A DNA stretch of 64,000 nt from an uncultured Agathobacter sp. Lineage in GTDB: Bacteria; Bacillota; Clostridia; Lachnospirales; Lachnospiraceae. The stretch covers positions 1 to 64,000 of the forward strand of contig CAKRCS010000002.1 of assembly GCA_934307695.1 (NCBI GenBank), in the 5' to 3' direction. The position numbers and the translations under genes were made by a program. This document shows positions 51,822-60,819 of the stretch, piece by piece. How positions within the stretch are numbered: position 1 is the stretch's first letter; each line of letters begins with the position of its first letter. The notes below the pieces were generated by a model that had not been told where the DNA came from, made no database searches, and worked only from the letters and a program-made list of their open reading frames with translations.

Positions 51822-51839
51822 GGCCGTCGTAAGACAGCC
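51816..51839 (-). terminator. Terminator after the 51910-52952 gene pair
   Basis: On the minus strand GGCTGTC, TTAC, GACGGCC forms a 7-bp stem (one G-U) followed by six T. The T tract is shared with repeat copy B. Confidence 0.75.
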
Positions 51840-51909
51840 ATACATGAATATGATGATATCTATTCTATGGAAGGGGATTTTCCCATGAATTGTAACCGGT
51901 AAATGGGAA

Positions 51910-52179
51910 TCAGCATTCTTTGGGATCATTCTTCCCCATAAAAGCATCCAGCACGTTTACGCTTGCAGCCAGTCTCTTTAAGGTTGCAAGTTCCTGCTTC
52001 ATATAGCGTTGAAGCTGAAGCACTTCGTCCTCCGTAAAGCCTTCATTGGAAAGGATTACGCAATCCGGTATCCTCCCCTCTGCCGTTCTCGTTCCATCGG
52101 TAAAAGAAACATATGCGATCCGCGTTCCGCCCTTCTGACAAATCGGTGAAACGGACATTTTAAGTTCTTCCTCTGCCAT
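51910..52179 (-). CDS. Conserved hypothetical protein (89 aa)
   Basis: The protein is soluble, with a beta-rich first half (RIAYVSFTDGTRTAEGRIPDC) and a helical second half (EDEVLQLQRYMKQELATLKRLA). No known domain is recognised. The start at 52179 has a good site (AGGAGG). It follows the MetH-activation-domain gene by 17 bp and ends before a terminator, so the two make a small operon. The function is not known. Confidence 0.7.
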   Translation of the reverse strand: MAEEELKMSVSPICQKGGTRIAYVSFTDGTRTAEGRIPDCVILSNEGFTEDEVLQLQRYMKQELATLKRLAASVNVLDAFMGKNDPKEC

Positions 52180-52196
52180 TGTGCCTCCCTCCTGTC

Positions 52197-52952
52197 TTAA
52201 ACGTTCTCCGGTGTTTGAATCCTGCGCTTATCGCAGAAATCGCAGCCTGCGCTTCCCCCGATGCAGTCCTCGCAGTCACTTCCCGGCTGCAAAAGCTCAT
52301 GCCCGCTGAGCAGATATACCCCGACAAGACTCATCTGCGGGTTCATCGCACCCTGCGCCCACTCGATCCCGATTCTTTTTGCATCCAGTATCTTAACCAG
52401 CTTCGGCACATCCTCTAACTTCATCCCATAATACCCCGGACCAAATGACGGACTGCAGACGCAAGGCTTCTCCACGCTGTGCTTTTTCTGCAGGTAGTCC
52501 TGCATCCATGCCCTCGCCACATCCATGCACGCCACCTGAAACGCTTCCACATAATACTGCTGTAAAAGTGATTGCGGTGCATTGCTCTCCTCATTTTGCT
52601 CCGGTACCCGAAGTGCATACAGATAGCCCTTCTGGATCTGATTTCTGTCAATCTGGTTTAGAATCCTGCACTGGATATGCTCATCCGCAAAACAAAACTC
52701 CCCGGCTGCAACACAATCCTTTTCAAACGGCTGCAACAGGATCGACATACAATAGGAATCGCGGCAGCTGTCCCATAGCTGTTGGATGCACGCATAAGCG
52801 TATTCCCTCTGCTGAGCTGCCGTCTCCCTGTCCATCTGCTCCCAACAGGCGATCTCCGCGACCCGCGCGTAAACCTGCTGCCTTATATCCCACATGTCAA
52901 GTGTCCATATTTCATCTTGTCCATCTATAATCTTTGTGCCAATATTTTTCAT
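52197..52952 (-). CDS. MetH activation-domain-like protein
   Basis: The 251-residue protein contains SFGPGYYGMKLEDVPKLVKILDAKRIGIEW and MNPQMSLVGVYLLSG, which resemble the C-terminal S-adenosylmethionine-binding activation domain of cobalamin-dependent methionine synthase (SPGYxD and P-K-S-x-S-G). No catalytic domain is present. The C-terminus has a Cys cluster (CEDCIGGSAGCDFC). Lone activation-domain proteins are found with split MetH or corrinoid systems, but no methionine-synthase gene is here. Role inferred only from this resemblance. Confidence 0.7.
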   Translation of the reverse strand: MKNIGTKIIDGQDEIWTLDMWDIRQQVYARVAEIACWEQMDRETAAQQREYAYACIQQLWDSCRDSYCMSILLQPFEKDCVAAGEFCFADEHIQCRILNQIDRNQIQKGYLYALRVPEQNEESNAPQSLLQQYYVEAFQVACMDVARAWMQDYLQKKHSVEKPCVCSPSFGPGYYGMKLEDVPKLVKILDAKRIGIEWAQGAMNPQMSLVGVYLLSGHELLQPGSDCEDCIGGSAGCDFCDKRRIQTPENV

Positions 52953-53042
52953 AAGTCAGCCTCTCCGATATTTTCTACCATACGTCTACATTATTATGTT
53001 TCAAGGTAGATTTTGTCAAGCCTAACTCCATCCCATCTGACA

Positions 53043-55109
53043 TCATTCATAAGAAATCTCGCCATCATTCTGGATCGAGCCGTCCGTCTGTCTTAAATCT
53101 GCTCTTACGATCATCCTTCCGGAATTGATGATCTGCGAAGCATCTACCGAAAGTACATTTTCCGGGAATCCTGTTACCGCAAACACCCCTTCATTATCGA
53201 TCACGCACTGCTCTTTCAAGCTCAGATCCGTATAAAAAGCATGAAACTCAGAGGTATCGTCAACCGCAATCCTGCAGCCGCTAAAGTCTGCTGTTTTACC
53301 CATAAGCTGTAAATAGCTCTCCTTCTGTTCCTGCACGGCCGCATTGCCAAATGATACGTTGCTATTGCAGATGAAGCTCGCCTCATCCATGTTTAAGCTC
53401 CAGTTGTCCGCTGTTATCTCTGACAGAAATGAAAGTGAGATCACCGATTTCTCCTCCATCATAATGTTGCTTCCGGAAAAGTCCATCTGTCCATCATAGA
53501 TTGTGATCGCGGAGCCATTATCCAGCAGGATCTGTGCGTCTGCAAGTGCCAGATCTCCATCTGGCGCCACGATAAGCGAGTTGTCCATCCTAAGATCCTG
53601 CGTTTCAATCGAGCCATCCTCCAAAAGAACCATATAGGTATTTTTGAGTACGACCGGTGTATCAGCCCTGGCACTTACTTTGCCACATACAAATACCGGC
53701 TTTGTGATCTCCGTCTCACCGGTCACTTCGATCGGTTTTGAAATAACGACCGCAGAAACCTCCGAATCCTCCATCGCGGCGGCAAGCTCCTCCTCTGTGG
53801 CAACGCTTTGGTATGCATCGTCCATGCTCCAGTCCAATGTCTTCCACACCGCGACATTGGCGATGCCATTCATACGGAATTCACCGTTCCCGTAATAGAT
53901 CCCACTCTTTTCATCCAGAACAGAGGAAAAACCGCTCTCAAAATAATTCCGGTTATAGAACACATTGTTGTCAAGCTGCACATCATTTTTAACCACAAAG
54001 CTGCCGGCATTTTCAATCCAGCCGTTATTCTCAACCCTTGCATCTTCTTCGGCGGTAAATGTGCCATAATTGTACAGGCTGCTTCCGTTTTGTATGGAGA
54101 CAGCGAGGTTATCCGCCTTCGCATAAAATTCTCCATAATTGTAGCCATTACCGCCCATCAGCAGAAAATGGTACGCATTTAACGTGCCTGCATTGTAAAA
54201 GCCTGCCCCCTCCCACACACAGGAGGAATTGCCGCATTCCATTGTTCCCATATTTAGGTACAGTGTCCCATTCTCCTGCCAGAACGCAGCCGCAGTTTCG
54301 TCCCGGAATGCAGCTGTTCCATAATTTACCGCAAACACGCCCTCCTTTAAGCAGCAGCCACCGGTCAGGCTTCCGTAATTAACAAAGACGCCTCCCTCCA
54401 GCGTAAGCTCCTTTGCATCTTCAATCTCTAAGGAAGCACCCTCTCCAATCAAAAGCGGCACTCCGACATGGATTTCGTCCGCCACCCTGATCTGCGCATC
54501 TATGCGTATCGGAAGCGTTCCCTTTGCAGCTGCAATAAGCTCCTCCTGGGTGCTGACAGACACTGCATTTTCAAACATCTGCTCCTCGCCAAACACAAGA
54601 TGATGCCCGATCAGCTTATTCACATAGCTGCTCTCCAAGGCAATATTCGCATCGTCTTCCGCCCAGATCAACGTATTCGTACTCTCCGTGATACGCCCGG
54701 TCTTTGTCACGGAAATACATGCCTTTTCTCCCCGCAGACGCAGCACAGCATTTCGGATGTCAAGCGTTCCTTCTACCCTTAGCGTCCCACTTCCGTTCAG
54801 CTCCATATAGCCGGTTTCAAGCATTCCGCCCTGTTCGACAACAATATCCTTTTGCAGAAAGCAGCGATCCACCACCGCATGAATTCCTTCGGGAATGATG
54901 ATCGTATGGATATCGTTCTGTTCAAGCAGCGTTCCCAGATCATCCAGCTCCGTGAACAGATATTCTCCCTCCTCAAGCACACGCATCGTCTCCTGCGGTG
55001 TTTTCACCTGCGGAAGCATTCTATCCAAAAGCGTAATCCCAATACCAATCACCATCACCAAACCGATTGCAGCGGCGATGCCGAACTTCTTTCGCTTCTT
55101 ATCTATCAT
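53043..55109 (-). CDS. Membrane-anchored predicted beta-helix protein
   Basis: The 688-residue protein has a short basic start, one membrane helix (about 9-28), then an outer part of about 650 residues. This part shows repeats of short beta strands with Asn/Gly turns (VFVNYGSL, VFAVNYGTA, LYLNMGTM, GFYNAGTL, YNYGEF, LYNYGTF), typical of a right-handed beta-helix. It contains no catalytic motif I know. It is probably an anchored surface protein of Lachnospiraceae. A tiny membrane-protein gene lies 50 bp upstream, with aroD before it. Confidence 0.75.
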   Translation of the reverse strand: MIDKKRKKFGIAAAIGLVMVIGIGITLLDRMLPQVKTPQETMRVLEEGEYLFTELDDLGTLLEQNDIHTIIIPEGIHAVVDRCFLQKDIVVEQGGMLETGYMELNGSGTLRVEGTLDIRNAVLRLRGEKACISVTKTGRITESTNTLIWAEDDANIALESSYVNKLIGHHLVFGEEQMFENAVSVSTQEELIAAAKGTLPIRIDAQIRVADEIHVGVPLLIGEGASLEIEDAKELTLEGGVFVNYGSLTGGCCLKEGVFAVNYGTAAFRDETAAAFWQENGTLYLNMGTMECGNSSCVWEGAGFYNAGTLNAYHFLLMGGNGYNYGEFYAKADNLAVSIQNGSSLYNYGTFTAEEDARVENNGWIENAGSFVVKNDVQLDNNVFYNRNYFESGFSSVLDEKSGIYYGNGEFRMNGIANVAVWKTLDWSMDDAYQSVATEEELAAAMEDSEVSAVVISKPIEVTGETEITKPVFVCGKVSARADTPVVLKNTYMVLLEDGSIETQDLRMDNSLIVAPDGDLALADAQILLDNGSAITIYDGQMDFSGSNIMMEEKSVISLSFLSEITADNWSLNMDEASFICNSNVSFGNAAVQEQKESYLQLMGKTADFSGCRIAVDDTSEFHAFYTDLSLKEQCVIDNEGVFAVTGFPENVLSVDASQIINSGRMIVRADLRQTDGSIQNDGEISYE

Positions 55110-55159
55110 GTTTCAACTCTCCAAAAAACGCCAAAATAACACGTTTGCTCCTTGCACCG

Positions 55160-55270
55160 CTATTTTTTCTTCTGATTGCGGTATACGATCCACACGCCGA
55201 TGCTGCATAAGATCATCGAAAGCCACATCGCATAGCCGCCATTATCCGATGACATGAGAATGCCTAGCAT
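55160..55270 (-). CDS. 36-residue membrane protein overlapping aroD
   Basis: The ATG at 55270 follows AAAGGAGAG inside the end of aroD; the reading frame is MLGILMSSDNGGYAMWLSMI and so on to a KKK tail (36 residues). One membrane helix (about 14-30). Its start overlaps the aroD stop, so it is probably translated through coupling. No family is recognised. It lies between aroD and the beta-helix gene. Confidence 0.65.
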   Translation of the reverse strand: MLGILMSSDNGGYAMWLSMILCSIGVWIVYRNQKKK

Positions 55271-56046
55271 CTGTGTGTCTCTCCTTTCATCCGCGCATGC
55301 AGGATATCAAGCACCGTGCCAAGCTCGTCAACCGGGAACTGCCCCGGCGCGCTTGCCTTATCAAATGCCCCGAACGTCACGCAGGAACCAGCCAGCTCGC
55401 CCGCCACCCTTGAAAGGCATCCGAGTGAACCCATAGACATCGTGATGACCGGTGTTTCCGGATACCGCTCGTGGAACTCATTGGTTTCCTGCAAAAGCGT
55501 AAGCACATCCGCCACCGTATTCGGCATGACTGCAAGCTTAACGATTGCTGCATTGCTTCCATGCATCCGTTCAAGGATCATCTCCAGAATATCCGCTCTC
55601 GGTGTCTGCTCAAAATCGTGATGGGATGCGATCACATAGGCGCCCTTTTCCTGAAGCCTGCGGATCTCCTTCGGTGCGTTCTTCGCCTCCATAAATTCTA
55701 CGTCGATGAAATCTGCGATATGTTCTTCTGCCGCAATCTCGTGGAGATCATAAATCTCATCCTGCGACAGACCGCCGAGACCTCCCTGATTCTTAGAGCG
55801 ATAGGTATACACTAAGATTGTATCCGTCACCAGCGGTTTTAATTGTGCAAGCACCTCGCGGACCGCATTTAAGTCATCCGCGTGCGAAAATGCATCCACG
55901 CGCCATTCGATCATTTCGACCTTGTGCGCAGTCATCTCCTTTACCTTCTGGACGATTCCGTCCTTCGTCTGTTCCATAACCGGCACGCACACCAGCGGTC
56001 GTCCACTTCCGATCACTCGATTCTTTACGCATAAATATTCTTTCAT
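55264..56046 (-). CDS. aroD: Type I 3-dehydroquinate dehydratase
   Basis: The 260-residue protein has the AroD motifs: EWRVDAF with the catalytic-site Glu and Arg, VIASHHDFEQTP with the active His, and IVKLAVMPNTVADVL with the Schiff-base Lys. It dehydrates 3-dehydroquinate to 3-dehydroshikimate by the shikimate path. Divergent from the DAHP synthase gene, first enzyme of the same path. Start 56046; own promoter. Confidence 0.96.
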   Translation of the reverse strand: MKEYLCVKNRVIGSGRPLVCVPVMEQTKDGIVQKVKEMTAHKVEMIEWRVDAFSHADDLNAVREVLAQLKPLVTDTILVYTYRSKNQGGLGGLSQDEIYDLHEIAAEEHIADFIDVEFMEAKNAPKEIRRLQEKGAYVIASHHDFEQTPRADILEMILERMHGSNAAIVKLAVMPNTVADVLTLLQETNEFHERYPETPVITMSMGSLGCLSRVAGELAGSCVTFGAFDKASAPGQFPVDELGTVLDILHARMKGETHRC

Positions 56047-56081
56047 GGCAGTTCCTTTTCCCTTGCTTTTTTATGGATATG

Positions 56082-56110
56082 ATTATACCTTTTTGCTTTG
56101 CTGAATGCAA
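56082..56110 (-). promoter_or_regulatory. Promoter of aroD
   Basis: On the minus strand TTGCAT (56110-56105) and a perfect TATAAT (56087-56082) are separated by 17 bp. Confidence 0.75.
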
Positions 56111-56127
56111 CGAAAACGGCAAGAAGA

Positions 56128-56156
56128 TTGACATACAAGGTGTTTGGGGGTATGAT
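56128..56156 (+). promoter_or_regulatory. Promoter of the DAHP synthase gene
   Basis: TTGACA (56128-56133) and TATGAT (56151-56156) are separated by 17 bp. It is back to back with the aroD promoter. Confidence 0.75.
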
Positions 56157-56196
56157 AGGCAATGATTTTTGAATTTTATACATGAGGTGAAAATTT

Positions 56197-57234
56197 ATGA
56201 GTTTTACTTTTATAAACCAATTGCCAAGCCCGGAGGAGATCAAACGTGACTATCCACTCTCCCCGGAACTCGCTCAGTTAAAAGCTGCACGCGATGCGCA
56301 GATCTTTGATGTACTCTCCGGAAAGGACGACCGTTTTCTCCTGATCATCGGACCTTGCTCTGCGGACAATGAGGATTCCGTGTGCGACTATGTAAACCGC
56401 CTCACACCGATTCAGGAGGATGTCAAGGACGAGATTATCATCATTCCGCGTATTTACACCAACAAGCCGCGTACCACCGGCGAGGGCTACAAGGGAATTG
56501 CCTCCCAGCCCGATCCGGAAAAAGCGCCTGATATGGTTGAAGGACTGATTGCCATGCGTAAGATGCACATCCGTGCCATCCGCGAAAGCGGTCTGACCTG
56601 TGCCGATGAGATGCTCTACCCGGAGAACTGGGGATATGTGGAGGATCTTCTCTCCTACGTTGCGATCGGCGCACGTTCCGTTGAGGATCAGCAGCATCGC
56701 CTCACCGTCAGCGGTTTTGATGTTGCAAGCGGCATGAAGAATCCAACCAGTGGTGACTTCTCCGTCATGCTCAATTCCGTATATGCAGCACAGCATCCGC
56801 ACCACTTTGTATACCGTGGCTATGAGGTCGAGACGACCGGAAACCCATACACACACGTTGTTCTCCGCGGTGCCGTAAGCAAGCATGGCAACACCACGAC
56901 CAACTATCACTATGAGGATCTGATCCGTCTCCATGAGATGTATGAAAAGATGGATCTTGTCAATCCGGCTGCCATCATCGACACCAACCATTCCAACTCC
57001 GGCAAGAAGTTTAAGGAGCAGATCCGTATTGCAAAAGAGGTTATGCACAACCGTCAGCTCTCCTCCGATATCCACGCTCTGGTGAAGGGACTTATGATCG
57101 AAAGCTACATCGAGGAAGGCTCCCAGAAGATTGGCGAGCACATCTACGGCAAGTCGATCACAGATCCTTGCCTCGGATGGGAAGATTCCAAGCGCCTGAT
57201 CTACGAAATTGCCGAAATGAACGCCAAGAGATAA
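56197..57234 (+). CDS. aroF: 3-deoxy-7-phosphoheptulonate synthase (DAHP synthase, AroFGH type)
   Basis: The 345-residue type I-alpha DAHP synthase has LLIIGPCSADNEDSV with the metal Cys, IIPRIYTNKPRTTGEGYKG, and SGMKNPTSGDF. It joins phosphoenolpyruvate and erythrose 4-phosphate, the first step of the shikimate path. There is no fused chorismate mutase domain. GAGGTG lies 7 nt before the ATG. Its end overlaps that of the SpoIIM-like gene by 34 bp, tail to tail. The F, G or H isoform can't be told; no leader peptide is visible. Confidence 0.94.
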   Translation: MSFTFINQLPSPEEIKRDYPLSPELAQLKAARDAQIFDVLSGKDDRFLLIIGPCSADNEDSVCDYVNRLTPIQEDVKDEIIIIPRIYTNKPRTTGEGYKGIASQPDPEKAPDMVEGLIAMRKMHIRAIRESGLTCADEMLYPENWGYVEDLLSYVAIGARSVEDQQHRLTVSGFDVASGMKNPTSGDFSVMLNSVYAAQHPHHFVYRGYEVETTGNPYTHVVLRGAVSKHGNTTTNYHYEDLIRLHEMYEKMDLVNPAAIIDTNHSNSGKKFKEQIRIAKEVMHNRQLSSDIHALVKGLMIESYIEEGSQKIGEHIYGKSITDPCLGWEDSKRLIYEIAEMNAKR

Positions 57235-57773
57235 TGTCTTAGCAGGAAGTTCCCCGCTGCCGCTTCTATCAGGCAGCCTGCAAGAAAGATCAATACAAGA
57301 AAGAAAACCGATGCAATCTCCGCGAAAACGTAACGTTTACCGCTGTATTGTATCGGTTTTTTCTTATGTAGGATCATGAAAAACAGCACAAGATATATCG
57401 CATAATGCGGGAAAATTGAAAAGAAAAAAATGCCGATTCCAAGTATCCCCTGACTGTACAGACAGACACCAGCATACACTCCGATCAGAAAAAGCAGCAC
57501 CGGCGGCAGCGCCTTTATCAGGATCTGCCGGAAGGACGTTGCACACAGCAAAAACAGTACAAAAAAGAATCTGCCTCTTGTCCACACAATACTCCAGAAC
57601 AATTCCTTCCAATTCCAGCCCTGCCCTGCAAAATGTGTCAGATGATATGCATCCAGCAGATTATCGGTCGCATACCAGCTTCCGAAAAGCTGTGCCAGCA
57701 ATATGCCCGCCAAGAATACGACCAGCCACCAGGTTTTTATCCATTTTGCGTTCTGACTTTCTTTCCGTTTCAT
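57201..57773 (-). CDS. SpoIIM-like membrane protein
   Basis: The 190-residue protein has five membrane segments and a SpoIIM/DUF95 form: WWLVVFLAGILLAQLFGS start, then SFRQILIKALPPVLLFLIGVYAGV and GIFFFSIFPHYAIYL. SpoIIM is part of the engulfment peptidoglycan machine with SpoIID and SpoIIP. Sequence resemblance alone is modest, but a NUDIX gene upstream recalls the Bacillus nudF-spoIIM order. The end overlaps the convergent DAHP synthase gene. Confidence 0.7.
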   Translation of the reverse strand: MKRKESQNAKWIKTWWLVVFLAGILLAQLFGSWYATDNLLDAYHLTHFAGQGWNWKELFWSIVWTRGRFFFVLFLLCATSFRQILIKALPPVLLFLIGVYAGVCLYSQGILGIGIFFFSIFPHYAIYLVLFFMILHKKKPIQYSGKRYVFAEIASVFFLVLIFLAGCLIEAAAGNFLLRHYLLAFISAIS

Positions 57774-57821
57774 GTACTACATCAAGTTCCTTTTCCATTA
57801 CTCCTTTTAGAATATGTCCCA

Positions 57822-58361
57822 CTATTTGATTTTATTACTATATGCCATAATTGCCGCAACTGTTTTGGAGTCCTGGATCTTGCCCTCATAGATCATCTGG
57901 CACAGCTCGGAAAGCTCGTATGCCTGCACATCGATGGACTCTCCCTCATCCAGATGCTGTGTCCCCGGTATCAGATCGGTCGCAAGATAAACATCGATAA
58001 ATTCATCGCAAAATGCGACGGTGGTGCGCAAGGATAACAGGTAGCTTACATTTTCGCTCCGGTATCCGGTCTCCTCCTCAAGCTCGCGCACTGCGCACGC
58101 TTTGGTATCCTCCGTCCTGCTGTCTCTCGCTCCCGCCGGGATTTCGATTGTCTCCCGCTCTAAGGCATTCCGGTACTGGCGCACCAAAAGCAGCCGCCCG
58201 TCCGGCAGAACCGGAAGGATCGCAGCCGCTCCCATCCGGTGGGACACCAGATCCCACTCCTCGGTCTTTCCATTTGCAATCTGCATGGTGTCCTTGTACA
58301 CATCAAGGATCGTTCCCTGATACATCAGTTCTCGCTTGATCCGCTTCGGTCTATCTGCCAT
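57822..58361 (-). CDS. NUDIX hydrolase (ADP-ribose pyrophosphatase type)
   Basis: The 179-residue protein has the NUDIX region PAGARDSRTEDTKACAVREL followed by EEETGY. Here one extra residue lies between the first Gly and Glu (the usual pattern is GX5E). The length, ALERETIEIPAG and VRQYRNA match ADP-ribose pyrophosphatase (NudF). It splits ADP-ribose to AMP and ribose 5-phosphate. I use the ATG at 58361, behind GGAGGG; the longer frame overlaps the HAD gene too much. It overlaps the HAD gene by 11 bp. Confidence 0.9.
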   Translation of the reverse strand: MADRPKRIKRELMYQGTILDVYKDTMQIANGKTEEWDLVSHRMGAAAILPVLPDGRLLLVRQYRNALERETIEIPAGARDSRTEDTKACAVRELEEETGYRSENVSYLLSLRTTVAFCDEFIDVYLATDLIPGTQHLDEGESIDVQAYELSELCQMIYEGKIQDSKTVAAIMAYSNKIK

Positions 58362-58968
58362 TGCTTCCGCCCTCCAAAAGTGCTCTAAGCTCTTTGTCTG
58401 CCTGTTCATAATTTTGGAACAGGATGCCTGCGATATTGCAGTTTCTTGCCCCATCGATATTGATCTGCCGGTCATCGATAAATACCGATTCCTCCGCCAG
58501 AAGTCCGTAAGTGTTCAACAGGTACTCATAAATCTCCCGATCCGGCTTTAGCTCGCTGATCTGGTAGGAAATGACCATGCCGTCTGCATATTTTAAGAAA
58601 TCATACGTCTTTGAGTTGATCTCAAATGCATTCTTGCCGTAATTCGACAGGATGTATACACCATAGCCTTGCTCTTTTAATGAGCGAAGCCACTCGTTGG
58701 AGTATTCATACACATGCGTGATTGTCGGCAGATTGTCCCACAGACGGTCTACCTCCGCCTCAAAGCCCGGCACCCGCTCCTTGAAAAGCGCGCGGATTTC
58801 CTGATCCTCGTAAGGATATTTGTCACATTCCTCCCAGAATACCGGGAATATATTCGCATGAAAAGCATCAACCGCCTCTTTCGAAAATCCGAGCATTTTC
58901 ATGCATGCATCCGGGTGAAAGTCAACGAGCACACACCCCAGATCAAATATCACATTTTTAATTGCCAT
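58351..58968 (-). CDS. HAD-superfamily phosphatase (subfamily IA)
   Basis: The 205-residue protein has motif I VIFDLGCVLVDF, with the second Asp of DxD replaced by Gly as in many IA members, motif II VYILSNYG, motif III Lys in ELKPDREIYEYLL and motif IV ESVFIDDR. It is a small-molecule phosphatase or related hydrolase; the substrate is not known. Start 58968 behind AGGAGG. Probably one transcript with the NUDIX and SpoIIM-like genes. Confidence 0.88.
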   Translation of the reverse strand: MAIKNVIFDLGCVLVDFHPDACMKMLGFSKEAVDAFHANIFPVFWEECDKYPYEDQEIRALFKERVPGFEAEVDRLWDNLPTITHVYEYSNEWLRSLKEQGYGVYILSNYGKNAFEINSKTYDFLKYADGMVISYQISELKPDREIYEYLLNTYGLLAEESVFIDDRQINIDGARNCNIAGILFQNYEQADKELRALLEGGSNGR

Positions 58969-58995
58969 TAAATCATCCTCCTGTTGCCTATTTTG

Positions 58996-59036
58996 AAAAA
59001 AACCGGAAGCTGTTCCCTAAGGAAAAACTTCCGGTT
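58996..59036 (-). terminator. Terminator of rny
   Basis: On the minus strand AACCGGAAG and CTTCCGGTT pair, followed by seven T. It lies 15 bp after the rny stop codon. Confidence 0.9.
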
Positions 59037-59051
59037 AATTTTTGATTGATC

Positions 59052-60599
59052 TTACTTTGCATAATCAACGACTCTGGATTCACGGATAACATTGATCTTA
59101 ATCTGCCCCGGATATTCTAACTCAGATTCAATCTGCTTAGAAATATCTCTAGCCATCAATACCATGTCAGCGTCACTGATCTGCTCAGGAACTACCATAA
59201 TACGAACCTCTCTGCCTGCCTGAATAGCAAAAGATTTTTCAACACCCTTATAACCATTTGTAATATCTTCTAACTGCTTTAACCGATTAGAGTAAGTCTC
59301 TAAGGTCTCTCTTCTCGCACCCGGTCTTGCTGCGCTGATCGTGTCAGCCGCCTGTACCAGACACGCGATAAGAGATGTCGGTTCAACATCCCCGTGATGT
59401 GATTCTACTGCATTAATCACCAGTGGGGATTCCTTGTATTTCTTACATAATTCTACACCCAGTTGAATATGTGAGCCTTCCATATCATGATCAACGGCTT
59501 TTCCAATATCATGTAATAATCCGGCACGCTTTGCCATGCGAACATCTTCGCCGATCTCAGCAGCCAGAAGTCCAGTCAACTGTGCGACCTCGATGGAATG
59601 CTTTAACGCATTCTGACCATAACTGGTACGGAACTTCATCTTTCCAAGTAAACGAACCAATTCCGGATGGATGCCATGAATACCGACCTCAAGGACTGCG
59701 TTCTCGCCTTCCTCGCGGATCATGGTCTCAACTTCTTTCTGAGCCTTCTCAACCATCTCTTCAATACGAGCTGGATGAATACGTCCATCAACAATCAGCT
59801 TCTCCAGAGCGATCCTTGCGACCTCTCTGCGGATTGGATCAAAGCTTGATAAAATGACAGCCTCCGGTGTATCATCAATGATCAGATCAACACCGGTCAT
59901 CGTCTCAAGGGTACGGATGTTACGTCCCTCGCGGCCGATGATACGTCCCTTCATCTCATCGTTCGGAAGCTGGACAACAGATATCGTTGTCTCTGACACA
60001 TGATCAGCAGCACATTTCTGAATGGCTGTAACCACATAGTCCTTTGCCTTCTTGCCTGCTTCCTCCTTCGCCTGATTCTCCAATTCCTTGACTAACTTTG
60101 CAGTATCAATTTTTACATCTTCTTCAATGGTTTTTAAGAGGTATTCCTTTGCTTGTTCGGAGGTTAATCCAGAGATTCTTTCGAGTTCCTGTAAGCGTTG
60201 CTCATTAAGCTTTGCAATCTCTTCCTTCTGCTTGTTCAGTGCTTCTTCCTTCGCTGTAAAACCAGCCTCACGCTTCTCAACGGCTTCTAACTTCTTGTCC
60301 AGACTCTCTTCCTTCTGAACAATTCGTCTCTCATTCCGCTGAATCTCACCTCTGCGCTCTTTGATCTCTTTGTCGAGTTCATTCTTCGCCTTGATGTTCT
60401 CTTCCTTTGCTTCGAGCAAGGCTTCGCGCTTCTTGGTTTCGGCTGTTTTAACTGCCTCATCAATGATCTCTCTGGCTTTTTCCTCAGCACTACCAATCTT
60501 GGAATTGGCAGCATTCTGATGGTAAGCGCCTGCGACAAACCATACAATGACTGCAGCTACAAGGACAGAAACTACGGCAGTGATTACATAAGATAACAC
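59052..60599 (-). CDS. rny: Ribonuclease Y
   Basis: The 515-residue protein has one N-terminal membrane helix (about 3-23), a long coiled coil (about 35-190), a KH RNA-binding domain ([20 protein letters not shown], about 220) and an HD nuclease domain ([17 protein letters not shown], about 365). It is the membrane-bound endonuclease that begins mRNA decay in Firmicutes. GTG start at 60599. The ribosome site AGGAG can pair with CTCCT three bases on (AGGAGGTGCTCCT), so the site may be hidden in a hairpin. Confidence 0.98.
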   Translation of the reverse strand: MLSYVITAVVSVLVAAVIVWFVAGAYHQNAANSKIGSAEEKAREIIDEAVKTAETKKREALLEAKEENIKAKNELDKEIKERRGEIQRNERRIVQKEESLDKKLEAVEKREAGFTAKEEALNKQKEEIAKLNEQRLQELERISGLTSEQAKEYLLKTIEEDVKIDTAKLVKELENQAKEEAGKKAKDYVVTAIQKCAADHVSETTISVVQLPNDEMKGRIIGREGRNIRTLETMTGVDLIIDDTPEAVILSSFDPIRREVARIALEKLIVDGRIHPARIEEMVEKAQKEVETMIREEGENAVLEVGIHGIHPELVRLLGKMKFRTSYGQNALKHSIEVAQLTGLLAAEIGEDVRMAKRAGLLHDIGKAVDHDMEGSHIQLGVELCKKYKESPLVINAVESHHGDVEPTSLIACLVQAADTISAARPGARRETLETYSNRLKQLEDITNGYKGVEKSFAIQAGREVRIMVVPEQISDADMVLMARDISKQIESELEYPGQIKINVIRESRVVDYAK

Positions 60600-60684
60600 T
60601 ACAGGAGCACCTCCTTTATTAAATTTTCATTGTACATATAACAAAAAGAAAACCCTTTTTTGTGTCATAAACTACAACGTATAA

Positions 60685-60713
60685 ATTGTATCGTTTTTAT
60701 AGAAATATGTCAA
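60685..60713 (-). promoter_or_regulatory. Promoter of rny
   Basis: On the minus strand TTGACA (60713-60708) and TACAAT (60690-60685) are separated by 17 bp, leaving an 80-nt leader. The rest of 60714-60819, up to recX, shows only a weak GC-rich hairpin. Confidence 0.8.
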
Positions 60714-60819
60714 GAAGTTGTGTTATTTTTGAAACAATTCTATACATTCTGATTATTATCCGCTCCGCTTGCGGCAGGATACGCGGCTTTATGCATAATT
60801 ACTCCGTGAATAAACCCCA

